Assembly (NCBI GenBank): GCA_028293125.1
Contig: JAQGPJ010000071.1
Span: 124,001-188,000 of the forward strand
Reading direction: 5' to 3'
Length of the DNA stretch: 64,000 bases
Source: Verrucomicrobiales bacterium
GTDB taxonomy: Bacteria; Verrucomicrobiota; Verrucomicrobiia; Verrucomicrobiales; V1-33
Part shown: in pieces, positions 39,401-47,054 of the stretch
Position numbering within the stretch: the first letter of the stretch is position 1
How the letters are laid out: every line of letters starts with the position of its first letter
Program-made: the position numbers and the translations under genes
The notes under the pieces: generated by a model
What the model saw: only the letters and a program-made list of their open reading frames with translations
What the model was told of the DNA's origin: nothing
Database searches by the model: none

Positions 39401-39864
39401 TGCTCGAAGGAGGAGACTTTTCTCTCAAGGAACATCGGGGAAAAGTGGTGGTTCTCGACTTCTGGGCAACCTGGTGCGGGCCCTGCGTGAAATCCCTGCC
39501 CGGGCTGCTGGAGGCCATGGCGGAGTTCCCACCGGAGCAGGCTCTCCTTATCACGGTCAACCAAGGGGAACCCAATGATCAGATCTCGCGTTTTCTCGAA
39601 GCCCGCCGCCTGACCATGGTCGTGGCCTTGGATACCGACCAGGGGGTGGCCGGCAAATACGGAGTCGAGGGCATTCCGCACACCGTAGTGATCGGTCCCG
39701 ATGGCAAAATCGCCGCCGTTAAAACCGGCTACAGCCCTGATGGCGAAAAACAAATCGCGGAAGCAGTGCGGCAGGCTCTCAAATTGGGAAAATCAGAAGG
39801 CTCCGCAAATTCCAGTGAGGCCGGGAAACAACCATCATCATCCGGCGGGACGCCGGAGAAATAA
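36397..39864 (+). CDS. Repeat protein with C-terminal TlpA-like thioredoxin domain
   Basis: About 1155 residues from ATG 36397, overlapping the previous stop; the ORF-track start at 36334 is inside that gene. A weak export signal (AVFAVALSAAAPAPAA) is followed by at least five, perhaps seven, copies of a ~45-residue beta unit of the form 'L.NG..L.G ... I....V.F' (for example TIRWLNGESLSGK, LWFADGDLLRGRLTG, LLHLKNGETLPVK, LIGRNGDLLRGEIEA, LDLKNGARLALTV). LamG-like stretches are interspersed. The last ~150 residues are a complete TlpA/ResA-type thioredoxin (KVVVLDFWATWCGPCVKSLPG, cis-Pro in GIPHTVVIG). It ends the MoxR operon and may supply periplasmic thiol reduction or redox-coupled scaffolding. 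Confidence 0.85.
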   Translation: MNVRPHPGRKQGISALRWWTGRAVFAVALSAAAPAPAAPESQEPPPRAVPHVLIRPRAAQPGTIRWLNGESLSGKPGDITGEGISWSSALFKSPLLLRGEQLDRIDFSAAPPQREAPFRVILTDGGQLSGTPEKMENGILFLRGAHSGLVELRQENIAAIERIRGEGVIVGGPQALLGQMPAAPPEAGSGTPWYLAAAGRLASNLFRQGITLPWKLPGKSSVELSLSCDRRPEFSLKLAADEGSCAVETWGDELILTDGDEFASAGPAVQSGPGRAFLRLAWDRPAGHRVLYSTEGKVLAELTVPPLQKGAPVRKKKKPAPGGLKGALKQLMGLNGAEGPPDTGLPAAPPAENGVTFQNKGAGVVLERFTISEWSGDPLPALLSGQTGLETGTEAVPGELAGISAGVLTLRGTDGQIRDFPLATVRAFRWDRAVGMERDPSRTDLWFADGDLLRGRLTGVKEETATMEIAAAAQPVNLKWEGGRMLMLPRSQPDKEQPPEPLEGMDMLSWDSSSGPGVLHGKILMESQGPLPRFSPIGAVSPAELVPAPSLALTWAQSPENIPEPAPALLHLKNGETLPVKSAGLDQGAIQLSWEDAAPRQLDPALIQAVQFAASPTGAQGGFEDPGWQFLGTGQDQLSREGGNGQVTLTPGMGIAHPFILQGGGLSFRLSPVSGLASIRVRLFSQGAERSSGGTSFLIADYGGSVYAGAERTEGQIDSQQSIPSGRGYTDVRFSLEGGVAEIFVNGVSIGKARRDAENGKKSGHGNGLIIETASLWGNQIGTLKLSDLSCQFPAFQVLPPVFTGEAKREALLLPRMRRDDPPRQVLIGRNGDLLRGEIEALTSTHLAFRSGPEKFKVPIDRVAAAVWVKKPRIPAKATGGSGNESHGGEKPAQADGSPAGDPIPATPDERQWLDLKNGARLALTVTSWNDREVIAKHSLLGECRIPTTSLGRLLAGTPFPGTAWNVLSGWTLEAAPDPVLPDGTSGSPLIGKEAAEFKLALLEGGDFSLKEHRGKVVVLDFWATWCGPCVKSLPGLLEAMAEFPPEQALLITVNQGEPNDQISRFLEARRLTMVVALDTDQGVAGKYGVEGIPHTVVIGPDGKIAAVKTGYSPDGEKQIAEAVRQALKLGKSEGSANSSEAGKQPSSSGGTPEK

Positions 39865-40030
39865 GGATCAGCCATTAAATTCCACAAAGGCCCAAAGTCA
39901 GCCGCCGCCCATCTCCGGAATTCACCACATCTCAAATTATGCCGGCGGCCGAGGGCGGCGCGTTTTCCTGTCTGAACGCCGCAACCTGTGTCCGGGGCCA
40001 CAAATCCCATGATCAAATTGCCGGAGGGGG

Positions 40031-41563
40031 TCACTGTACGGGTGACATGATCCTTGCCGAGCGCATGCCAAAATGCCACCAGAAGCCTTTTTCTTTCACT
40101 TCCTGGACTCCCACAAGGCGGCTGTTTGAAAGGTCCCGCTCCAGCATTTGCGCCACCTGACCTGAAAAGGACCGGTCGAATACGGCGATGGTGAGTTCAA
40201 AGTTCAGCCTGAAGGACCGGTTGTCAAAATTCGCCGTGCCCACCGTGCAGGTTTCATCATCCACAAGCATGACCTTCTGGTGCATGAACCCTTTTTGATA
40301 ACGGTAAAAACGGATGCCGGACTTTGAAAGATCCTCCACAAAGGACCATCCTGAAAGATTCGCCAAAGCGCTGTCGGTGGTTTCCGGCACCATGACACGC
40401 ACGTCAACGCCGCGCAGCGCGGCCAGATGCAGAGCGCTCAAAAACTGCTCATCCGGCACAAAATAGGGGCTGGCGATCCAAAGCCGTTTCTGGGCGGCAT
40501 TGATCAGATGGAGGTGAAACAGCGTGCAGGTCTCAAACGGATCCGCAGGACCGGAGGGCAAACTGGCCATTTCGCGCGAGACGCCTCCGGGGGCTGCCTC
40601 GGGAATGCGGTTCAGGGAAAGCACCTCCTTTGCCGCCCAGTGCCAGTCCTCCTCGAAAGTGAGCTGGACGGACTGCACCACAGGTCCACGCATTCTCACA
40701 AATGTGTCCCGCCACTCCCCCCTTTCGGGATCCTTTCCGAGATACTCATCCCCCACGTTGATGCCCCCCACCCACGCTGTCCGGCCATCCACAATCACCG
40801 TTTTGCGGTGATTGCGGAAATTGAGCTGGGAACGTCCCAGATTCTCATTCAGGGTATTGAAGCCTTTGACCGTGACACCGGCAGCCTCAAGATCGCGGAG
40901 ATAGCGGTCCGGCAGGTCGCTGCTGCCCATATCATCATACAGCAAATAAACCCGGACGCCGCGCGCCGCGCAGGCCGTCAGAGCGGCCTTGAACTCCTGA
41001 CCGATGCCGGGGTCGCGGATGATGTAGAACTGCGCCAGAACATACTCTTTGGCTTCGCGAAGCCCGTCAAAAATGGATTTGAACGTGGCCGCACCGTCAA
41101 TGAGCAATTCGATATCATTGCCGCGCGTGGCGGGCAGGCCGGTGAGGCTTTGCAGGAGCCGGCCGCGGACACTGTCGGCATCCGTCAGGAGATTCAGTCT
41201 TTCCAGTTCCTTGGCATAGTCCTTGGTGGCCTGTCCTGTCTCCGCAAGATCATTCCGCCGCGCGGCCACATAGGCTTCAAATTTGCTGCCGCCGAAAACC
41301 CAGTAGGCCGGCACCGCCACATACGGAAAAGTGTTCAGGGAAACCACCCAGGCAATAGTGCCCTGCGGGGTGCGGGTCTGCATCACCGCCCGCACGGAGG
41401 TGAGAGCTCCCACCACGTGTGCAATCAGAAAAATGAGGGCGATGGTGGTTTTACGGTGCCGCCTCCGCCAAGCCAGGAACTCTCGTAAAACAGGAATTCG
41501 ATGGCAAAAATTGGAAACTGCCCGGCCAAAGCCGGAAATCCGTTGAAAAAATTTAGTTAGCAT
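40031..41563 (-). CDS. Cardiolipin synthase (phospholipase D family)
   Basis: 510 residues with two N-terminal membrane helices (TTIALIFLIAHVVGALTSV; TIAWVVSLNTFPYVAVPAYWVFG) and two PLD domains. Both HxK(x)4D motifs are intact: NHRKTVIVDGRTAWVGGINVGDEYLG and MHQKVMLVDDETCTVGTANFDNRSF. It would condense phosphatidylglycerol into cardiolipin at the inner membrane; length and layout are typical of the ClsA type. It is transcribed convergently towards the MoxR operon and otherwise stands alone. Confidence 0.92.
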   Translation of the reverse strand: MLTKFFQRISGFGRAVSNFCHRIPVLREFLAWRRRHRKTTIALIFLIAHVVGALTSVRAVMQTRTPQGTIAWVVSLNTFPYVAVPAYWVFGGSKFEAYVAARRNDLAETGQATKDYAKELERLNLLTDADSVRGRLLQSLTGLPATRGNDIELLIDGAATFKSIFDGLREAKEYVLAQFYIIRDPGIGQEFKAALTACAARGVRVYLLYDDMGSSDLPDRYLRDLEAAGVTVKGFNTLNENLGRSQLNFRNHRKTVIVDGRTAWVGGINVGDEYLGKDPERGEWRDTFVRMRGPVVQSVQLTFEEDWHWAAKEVLSLNRIPEAAPGGVSREMASLPSGPADPFETCTLFHLHLINAAQKRLWIASPYFVPDEQFLSALHLAALRGVDVRVMVPETTDSALANLSGWSFVEDLSKSGIRFYRYQKGFMHQKVMLVDDETCTVGTANFDNRSFRLNFELTIAVFDRSFSGQVAQMLERDLSNSRLVGVQEVKEKGFWWHFGMRSARIMSPVQ

Positions 41564-42080
41564 GTTTGAAATGTTTCCCGCGGCCCATGACGGCGACCGG
41601 TGGTATCAATGCAAGGGAAGCGAGAGGGAGCCGACAGCGGCATGCCGTTTTATGGCGGGGGAGTGTTGAAGCGTTGCCGCCCCTGCGGGATCTAAGTTCG
41701 GCGCAAGGGCCGTTTGGCTCCGCAGTAAACGGGCCAATCATCCTGCAGGCTCCATTATCGGGAGAAACCACGGTTTGCCCCGTTTATGGGCGCAATCCAC
41801 AGACGCGGATTGCCTCAGGCTGGCTGTCCGGGCGAAGCGCAATGCGGCAAACTCATGCGCCGGGGCACCAGTGTCCGTCGGTTGGATCATGGACGCGGAC
41901 TTTATTTAAAACAGCAGGCCACCGTTGCCGGGATAAGCAGCTTGGAATGATCCTGTCACCCTTCATTTTCAAGCCGGCCCATGCTCCTCCACTCCCGGTG
42001 TCCGCGTCGGCATCCCGGGTGGCTCTGGTTCACTGAGCGTTTTGATGTCCGGCTTGCGCGCTTGGATTCCCGCCCGCCCT
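41564..42080. other. Gene-free region before the integrase gene
   Basis: About 520 bp with no convincing ORF, hairpin or repeat. It separates the core-looking cardiolipin synthase gene from the integrase and may include the outer edge of the accessory region. I found no second copy of the tRNA end here. Confidence 0.4.
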
Positions 42081-43181
42081 TCAGGGGTCAAAGCTGACCT
42101 GGCATGCGGTGGGCGAATACCCACTGCGGAGATGACCATAGATTTTCATGGCCAAGGCTCCTCCGTCCTTATGTCCGAGCCATCTGGAAACCGTGGGAAT
42201 ATCGACTCCTGATTCGATGCAGACTGCCGCGAAGAAGTGGCGCAGGTCGTGGTGCGTAATGTGGGCGATTCCGATTTCCGCCACCGCCCGGTTCATGGCC
42301 TTTTTCGCCGTGGTCACCTTCAGAATGCGGTCAGTAGGTTTGGCTTCAGGATTTTCCTTCCGCAGGCGCGCCAGCAGGGAGCGGAGGGCACCGGTCATGG
42401 GCACTTGGCGGGATTCCTGGTTTCTGATTCCGTGTTCGGAATTGCCGTGCACATGGAGCTCCCCATGGGCAAAATCGCAGTGCTCCCATTTGATCCATCC
42501 AGCCTCACCAACCCTCACTCCTGTGTAAGCGAGGAATTCCACATAATCAGCACAGTGACGGGAAAACCTTCCGCCGGCGTTCTGGATCGCGCGCACCCAT
42601 GCATGGAACTGGGTGCGGGTTGGAAGCCGTTCCGTCAGGTCCTTCAGTTTCACCTGGGAGCGTTTAAGCCTGCCGGCGGGATTGGGGCACCGCACACCGT
42701 GTTCCAAGGCAATTTCAAAAAGGCTGCGGAGCATGCTGAGCGCGGCATTGAAGCGGGTGCCTGAGGTTTGCGGTCTGGTTCTTCGCGCCCATGCCTCACA
42801 ATCCGCCGGCGTGATTTTTCCGAGTTCAGCGGCTTCCAACTCCGGCCAGGAGCGCTTCAGCAGGGTCATGACCTGTTCAAGGTAGTGCTTGGTCGACGGC
42901 TTGAGGGAGGAATGGCGCTGGAACTGATGCCTGCGGATGGCAAAAGCCTGCGCGCCGGTCATTCCCTTCCGCGCCGGGGGGCCGCATCCGGTCCCGGTTT
43001 GTTGATGCCCGGTCGCCTCCCTCGCGTCCAGTTCCTTTTTCGCGATGGAGAGAATATCTGTTCCGAGGCTCCTCCATGTCGGCTTGCCACCGGCCTTGGT
43101 TCTTGCATAGCAGGTCCCGTTTTTGTGCCGGTAAAGACGCGGATACTCCGTGGGGGTCCAGGTTTTGACGGGTGCTTTCAC
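42081..43181 (-). CDS. Tyrosine recombinase / integrase
   Basis: 366 residues. The N-terminal core-binding domain (STKHYLEQVMTLLKRSWPELEAAELGKITPADCEAW) is followed by a complete catalytic domain: Arg in LAYTGVRVGEAGWIKW, H-x-x-R in HHDLRHFFAAVCIESG, the second His in VSRWLGHKDG and the Tyr nucleophile in MKIYGHLRSGYS. All active-site residues are present, so the enzyme could be functional. The gene points away from the neighbouring tRNA-Arg, whose 5' end is about 100 bp upstream. It probably belongs to an integrated element, but the element's boundaries are not obvious. Confidence 0.9.
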   Translation of the reverse strand: MKAPVKTWTPTEYPRLYRHKNGTCYARTKAGGKPTWRSLGTDILSIAKKELDAREATGHQQTGTGCGPPARKGMTGAQAFAIRRHQFQRHSSLKPSTKHYLEQVMTLLKRSWPELEAAELGKITPADCEAWARRTRPQTSGTRFNAALSMLRSLFEIALEHGVRCPNPAGRLKRSQVKLKDLTERLPTRTQFHAWVRAIQNAGGRFSRHCADYVEFLAYTGVRVGEAGWIKWEHCDFAHGELHVHGNSEHGIRNQESRQVPMTGALRSLLARLRKENPEAKPTDRILKVTTAKKAMNRAVAEIGIAHITHHDLRHFFAAVCIESGVDIPTVSRWLGHKDGGALAMKIYGHLRSGYSPTACQVSFDP

Positions 43182-43284
43182 GGAAATCGGGTCTCTCCGG
43201 CCTGTCCGATTGTATAATTTTCCTGTATAAAGTGCAAACCGGAACTTGCAAACCTGCTGGGAATCATTGTAAAATCAGGTGTCC

Positions 43285-43356
43285 GGCTCCATAGTTCAAC
43301 GGATAGAACGGGGGTTTCCTAAACTTCAGATCTGGGTTCGATTCCCGGTGGAGCCA
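43285..43356 (+). tRNA. tRNA-Arg (anticodon CCT)
   Basis: The 72-nt sequence folds into a full cloverleaf. The acceptor is GGCTCCA/TGGAGCC with discriminator A. The D stem is GTTC/GAAC, and the anticodon stem GGGGT/ACTTC has two G-T pairs. The anticodon loop TTCCTAA reads CCT at 34-36, and the T stem/loop is CTGGG-TTCGATT-CCCGG. CCA is not encoded (ATTTTG follows). It reads AGG arginine codons. It sits between the integrase gene and the accessory region, a usual landing site for tyrosine-integrase elements. Confidence 0.93.
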
Positions 43357-43460
43357 TTTTGTTGAAAATCAACAAGTTACGCAAGAGCGCCGAGGAGAGT
43401 AAGAACACAGCTAAGAAGTTGTGTCACGAAATGCCAGCAGGATTCAGAAGGAATCAGAGG

Positions 43461-43772
43461 CTAAATCGCATCCATCAGCGGAAACTCCTTCCCGCTCCAC
43501 CGCTGGGCAGCCTCGATCAGCTTGGAGGGAGCGCTTTTCCTGAAGTGCCTTCCGTACCACCTCACCACCTCCATGGGGTTCTCCTGCGGAAAGGGATCAT
43601 CAGACTTGCCTGCCCATGGCTCTCCACTTCCTATGGCGGCTCCGGTGACGCCGTAGTAGGCGGAGGCGTCCAAATGCCTGTGGAACTTCAAAGGGGCGGT
43701 TTTCCGGTTCATTTCCCCGTAGGATGGGGTCAAAGGGCGAAACGACACCGCCATCGTTGCGTCGCGGTGCAT
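43461..43772 (-). CDS. Small hypothetical protein
   Basis: 103-codon ORF (ATG 43772) with protein-like composition, including KFHRHLDASAYYGVTGAAIG and MEVVRWYGRHFRKSAPSKLIEAAQRWSGKEF. No signal peptide or membrane helix. No family is recognised. It lies just 3' of the tRNA on the opposite strand, in the probable element region. A second in-frame ATG about 20 codons in could be the real start. Confidence 0.4.
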   Translation of the reverse strand: MHRDATMAVSFRPLTPSYGEMNRKTAPLKFHRHLDASAYYGVTGAAIGSGEPWAGKSDDPFPQENPMEVVRWYGRHFRKSAPSKLIEAAQRWSGKEFPLMDAI

Positions 43773-44802
43773 ATGAAAATTGATGCAGGGAAATTCTTGT
43801 CGCTGCGGAAACCTGCGAGGGGCAACCCGGTTAGGCTGATCCGGACGGATATGGCGGAGGGGCTGACAGGGGAGCAGAATGCCGGAGTATGGGCACCCGA
43901 AGCGGAGGCGCGCGCGGGGATGGCGGAGCTGTTCGCGTCCTGACGGCCTCCCGCAATGTGGAAACGGGATCCGTTTCCTGGAAACACCCCTATAGGTGGA
44001 AACGGAAACGGGGCGGAATCGGCTTCCAACGGTTCATGGAAACGAAGGAGGGCATTTGGGCGGTGTCCCGTTTCCAAAGTCTGCGGGCTTGGATCCCACC
44101 AGGGATGTGCCGGCTCCGGGCAGGATCGGCGCTGGTTGCCCGGAGCCGGCATCACTATTATCCAGCCGGAACCACACCGGTCAGACAAAACAGGAAAAGC
44201 CACTTCCACCGTGGCTGCCAGCCTGCGGGCCATAAAAAAAAACGTGGGAGCATCCAATGACCATTCCGCGTGTTTGACCGCCACGCCGGCACCCGGTGGC
44301 TGAATGGAGAATTGCCTTGGCCTGCAGTTTGCTGATTGGCTGCAAAGCAATCATGGGGCAAACCGGCGGCCCCGATCCGGACAAGCTGCCGCCCTTGGTC
44401 GCCGTGGTGCCGGGATTAGGGTGATTCATGGGATGGGCGGGGGGTCTGCGGTGAAAGCAGACCCTGACGGAGATGTGCTCAGATCTAAGCACATCTCCGG
44501 GTGGGTGGGCTCCCTGCGCGGTGCCTTCAGATCTGACCGAATCGCCACTGCCCGGCAGAGGGAAGGGATTCTGACGCGGAGGACGAAGGAGCGCCAACAG
44601 TCCCAAGGCGGAACCTCTCCCAGAACCCCGAAAAACACTTTAGGTGAAATCACCCAAGATGATCCCCTGTGAATTCATACGCAAGTGGAGGCCGCTTTGA
44701 AAAGAACAAGCGCATGTTCTTCGCATTCATCTGCTGCCTCATGGCCCCCGATTACACCGCTCATAACCTTTGACAGGCAATGTCGACAAGCCCTAAACAG
44801 CG
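43773..44802. other. Gene-poor accessory DNA
   Basis: About 1 kb in which all frames give low-complexity or broken peptides; none is supportable as a gene. It contains one perfect inverted repeat (44469-44498, listed separately). Composition differs from the flanking operons, consistent with decayed mobile DNA. Confidence 0.45.
44469..44498. repeat. Perfect 11-bp inverted repeat with 8-nt loop
   Basis: GGAGATGTGCT pairs with AGCACATCTCC around CAGATCTA, which itself contains the palindrome AGATCT. No T-tract follows, so it is not an ordinary terminator. It could be a recombination or protein-binding site in the accessory region. Confidence 0.6.
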
Positions 44803-44832
44803 GAAGCCGCATGAATTCCTTCATGCGGCTTC
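44803..44832 (-). terminator. Terminator hairpin of the CTERM-protein gene
   Basis: A perfect 13-bp stem, GAAGCCGCATGAA / TTCATGCGGCTTC, with a 4-nt loop, 26 bp past the stop of the minus-strand gene. After it the minus strand reads CGCTGTTT (short T run). On the plus strand the hairpin is followed by TGTGTTAAAAA, so it may work in only one direction. Confidence 0.65.
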
Positions 44833-44858
44833 TGTGTTAAAAAGCGAAGAATCCAGGA

Positions 44859-45464
44859 TTATGCCAGCTTTTTGCGGATAACCCCAATATCCATCAAGGC
44901 ACAACCAAGCAGTCCCAAGGTGAATCTTCCATCCGGGACAGCTGTTGTCAGGCCGATACGCACTTGCCTGACATCCTGCACAGGTGGGCCAGTGGTGGTA
45001 AAGGAGACGGTGGACATGGTTTCAAGGCCTTCAGCTTCAAAGGTGAAACGATTTTGCCTATTACCCAGAGAATAAGATTGGGCAACTGGAACCCCATCAA
45101 TGCTGAAAAAAATGGTCGCAGGGTTACGATTAGTGGCTGTGGAGTTGACGTTGAATTGGAGAATGGTGAAGGTTGCCGGGCCCTCGGGATCAATGAGCAA
45201 GTCTGTGAAAGTGCCTGTTCCGGCTTCGATTCTTGCCGCCCCATTGGCCGGGGTGATGAGGGATGTGGTGGATGTGAAATCGATCACCGCACCATTGGTT
45301 GATCCCTCGACGGTGAACCCGGAATCATCCAACCCTGGCTCGTTGAAAAGGACATTGGTTGCTCCCTGGTAGTCACCCCCTCCGGTTGTAATCTGAATGG
45401 CGTTGGCAGAAAAGGCAGAAATCGCGAGAGCGAAGCCCGCAGTAAGTATCGTGCTGATTTTCAT
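44859..45464 (-). CDS. Exported protein with VPDSG/PEP-CTERM-like sorting tail
   Basis: About 201 residues from ATG 45464 (the ORF-track start adds 17 residues before the signal). Signal peptide MKISTILTAGFALAISAFSANA; the middle is a Thr/Ser/Asn-rich beta domain with little Cys or Lys. The C-terminus is AVPDGRFTLGLLGCALMDIGVIRKKLA: a VPDG motif, a hydrophobic helix and a basic tail. This is the layout of VPDSG/PEP-CTERM proteins recognised by exosortases and placed on the cell surface or in matrix. The Ser/Gly after VPD is altered (VPDGR). No exosortase gene is in this window. The gene has its own terminator. Confidence 0.8.
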   Translation of the reverse strand: MKISTILTAGFALAISAFSANAIQITTGGGDYQGATNVLFNEPGLDDSGFTVEGSTNGAVIDFTSTTSLITPANGAARIEAGTGTFTDLLIDPEGPATFTILQFNVNSTATNRNPATIFFSIDGVPVAQSYSLGNRQNRFTFEAEGLETMSTVSFTTTGPPVQDVRQVRIGLTTAVPDGRFTLGLLGCALMDIGVIRKKLA

Positions 45465-45580
45465 TTGTTTGTTCAATGGTTGCAGGGGCGTAAAAATAAG
45501 GTAAGCACATTCCATGCCGTTTTTATAAAATCCTGATTATAAGCGGATTGTGAAAAAGCACATTTTTGGATCGCTTCTAA

Positions 45581-45712
45581 GAAGCTGTTTGGTTAAAACG
45601 AGAAATCACTGATCAAACATTCAAAATACCCGCAAAACGCACCCGAAATTAACGTTGCGGGGAGGAGGTTGAAACGATTTTGAACCGCTCATCGGTTTAA
45701 CCAAACAGCTTC
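45581..45712. mobile_element. MITE-like element, 132 bp
   Basis: Perfect 17-bp terminal inverted repeats (GAAGCTGTTTGGTTAAA at 45581-45597; its complement at 45696-45712) enclose ~98 bp with no coding capacity. A TAA triplet stands directly outside both ends (45578-45580 and 45713-45715), as a target-site duplication would. TIR sequence and 3-bp T-N-A duplication resemble IS5-superfamily elements, so it is probably a non-autonomous derivative mobilised by such a transposase encoded elsewhere. The IS-family link is recalled, not searched. Confidence 0.75.
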
Positions 45713-45989
45713 TAAGTGTAAACTTTTCCGACATTTCAGAACGTTCGTGTGGCTTGTCGGCATTGCCTAACGGACCTTATCATCAGGACCACTGAGAGTA
45801 ATCAAAGGGTCGCAATTACCTTCGGAAATGGTGAGGGTAAAGGGGTGAACGAAATGCGCACCTCTTCAGCCGGCAGATGGATGAGGGGGCGCAAAACGCA
45901 CCCCATGCGCGGAGCGGCACCGCAGGCCTACCCTCAGCATTCCTGAAGCCAGCACTGGCCCGGAACCTGTCATTAGACAGGCGGAATCC

Positions 45990-46274
45990 CTAATTTGCGC
46001 AGTTCAGCCGGGCACGGAGCGCCAGAATGCCGTTTCTCGGAAACCTTTCCCGGAAGGCATCAATGACCTTTTTCTCCAAGAGGCTGATCAGCAACCCGGG
46101 CGGAACCTCTGGGTAATCGGACTGGAAGCGGTTCAGGTGTTCAAGCTCCGGCCGGAACTCCTGCCTGAAGCTCTCACAGTTGTGGATGTCCGCCAGTTCA
46201 TCCCAAAGCACGGCCAACATAAGGAGCCGCCCGCTCTGTTCCGAGTCTGTGTTCAAGCCATGATTCATTTTCAT
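45990..46274 (-). CDS. Small orphan protein, paralogue of the 57.7-kb ORF
   Basis: 94 residues (ATG 46274), predicted helical and soluble. It shares a clear pattern with the 92-residue ORF at 57731-58009: RLxMLAVLWD near the start, SFxQEF, LxRLNxFQ, then KVxxAFRxxF and a xARLN C-terminus. That conservation in two distant loci supports both as real genes. No known family. It lies in the accessory region and shares its MKMN start with the 46719-47036 ORF. Confidence 0.65.
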   Translation of the reverse strand: MKMNHGLNTDSEQSGRLLMLAVLWDELADIHNCESFRQEFRPELEHLNRFQSDYPEVPPGLLISLLEKKVIDAFRERFPRNGILALRARLNCAN

Positions 46275-46718
46275 TTAATTTTCTATAGGGTTCAGCCCGT
46301 TACCATGCCGTCAATGCATTTTAGGGAATGTTTCCGCTGAAAAAATATGATGCTAAGCAAGAAGGTGATAATTAAGCAGCATGGGTGCCACCGACACGGC
46401 ACTCAGGGTCGCCAAACACGTAAACTATTGATGGCAAACTAGTTGGGTTTGGAGAAATTATTTAAATCAATCAAAGTAAACCAATGTTTTATCTGTTCAG
46501 TTGCGCAATTATGTAAAGTATTCCGACAGTATGCATGTGCGGACATATTCAAAATCCTGCCCGCTAAGGATTTCTGGAAAAAGAGGCGGCCCCCCCTCTC
46601 GACTAATCACGCCAGTGCCGGGAGGGCAGGGGCTCCTGTATGCACTGGATACACCAGCCGCACCGGCAGCAGATTAGCCCTGAAATCTCAGGCCTGCGCT
46701 TTTCCCTGCACGGACCCC
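46275..46718. other. Gene-free AT-richer stretch
   Basis: About 440 bp. The one plus-strand ORF here (46443-46745) has an unconvincing Cys-rich composition and overlaps the end of the next minus-strand gene, so I do not call it. No clear terminator or repeat is seen. Confidence 0.4.
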
Positions 46719-47036
46719 TTATTTCTGGTGAGGGGTGTCATTTGAAATGATATCACCGAACCTCCTTCGGCGGCGAATCTTGGTTCGGGGGTGGATGTCC
46801 AAGTGATGCTCCAGCCGGATTTGCTCGGTCAGGGCCAGCCCGTCGCCCCAGGCGTTTAGTTCCTGAGCCAAGCTGAAGTACAGGTCCAGTCCGGAGGCGG
46901 CGAAAAGCAGGTCGGGCGGAACACTCTCCAGCTGGCGGAAGGCGGCTGTAGTCAGGTCCTGATGGACAGGGCCGCGTGGCTCGGCCACACGGGCCGGAAC
47001 CTGCTTTTCCGTGGTGACTGTGTTGTTCATTTTCAT
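46719..47036 (-). CDS. Small hypothetical protein
   Basis: 105 residues beginning MKMNNTVTTEKQVPARVAEP. A helical middle (TAAFRQLESVPPDLLFAASGLDLYFSLAQELNAWGDGLAL) leads to a basic C-terminus (TKIRRRRRFG). Protein-like composition but no recognised family. It starts 18 bp after the 47055-47267 ORF on the same strand, so the two could be co-transcribed. Confidence 0.5.
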   Translation of the reverse strand: MKMNNTVTTEKQVPARVAEPRGPVHQDLTTAAFRQLESVPPDLLFAASGLDLYFSLAQELNAWGDGLALTEQIRLEHHLDIHPRTKIRRRRRFGDIISNDTPHQK

Positions 47037-47054
47037 GACGGTGGGAGTGGGGTG

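Noticed and set aside
43730-44350. 206-codon minus-strand ORF after the tRNA
   Set aside because: Low-quality, Pro/Arg/Ser-rich sequence without a stable start; overlaps the better supported 43461-43772 ORF.
43324-44535. 11-bp match between the tRNA (CTTCAGATCTG) and 44525-44535 as att site
   Set aside because: Too short to claim as an attachment duplication, and it does not reach the tRNA 3' end; mentioned only as a hint in the integrase finding.
46443-46745. 100-codon plus-strand ORF in the accessory region
   Set aside because: Odd Cys-rich composition, overlaps the end of a more plausible minus-strand gene, no start signal.
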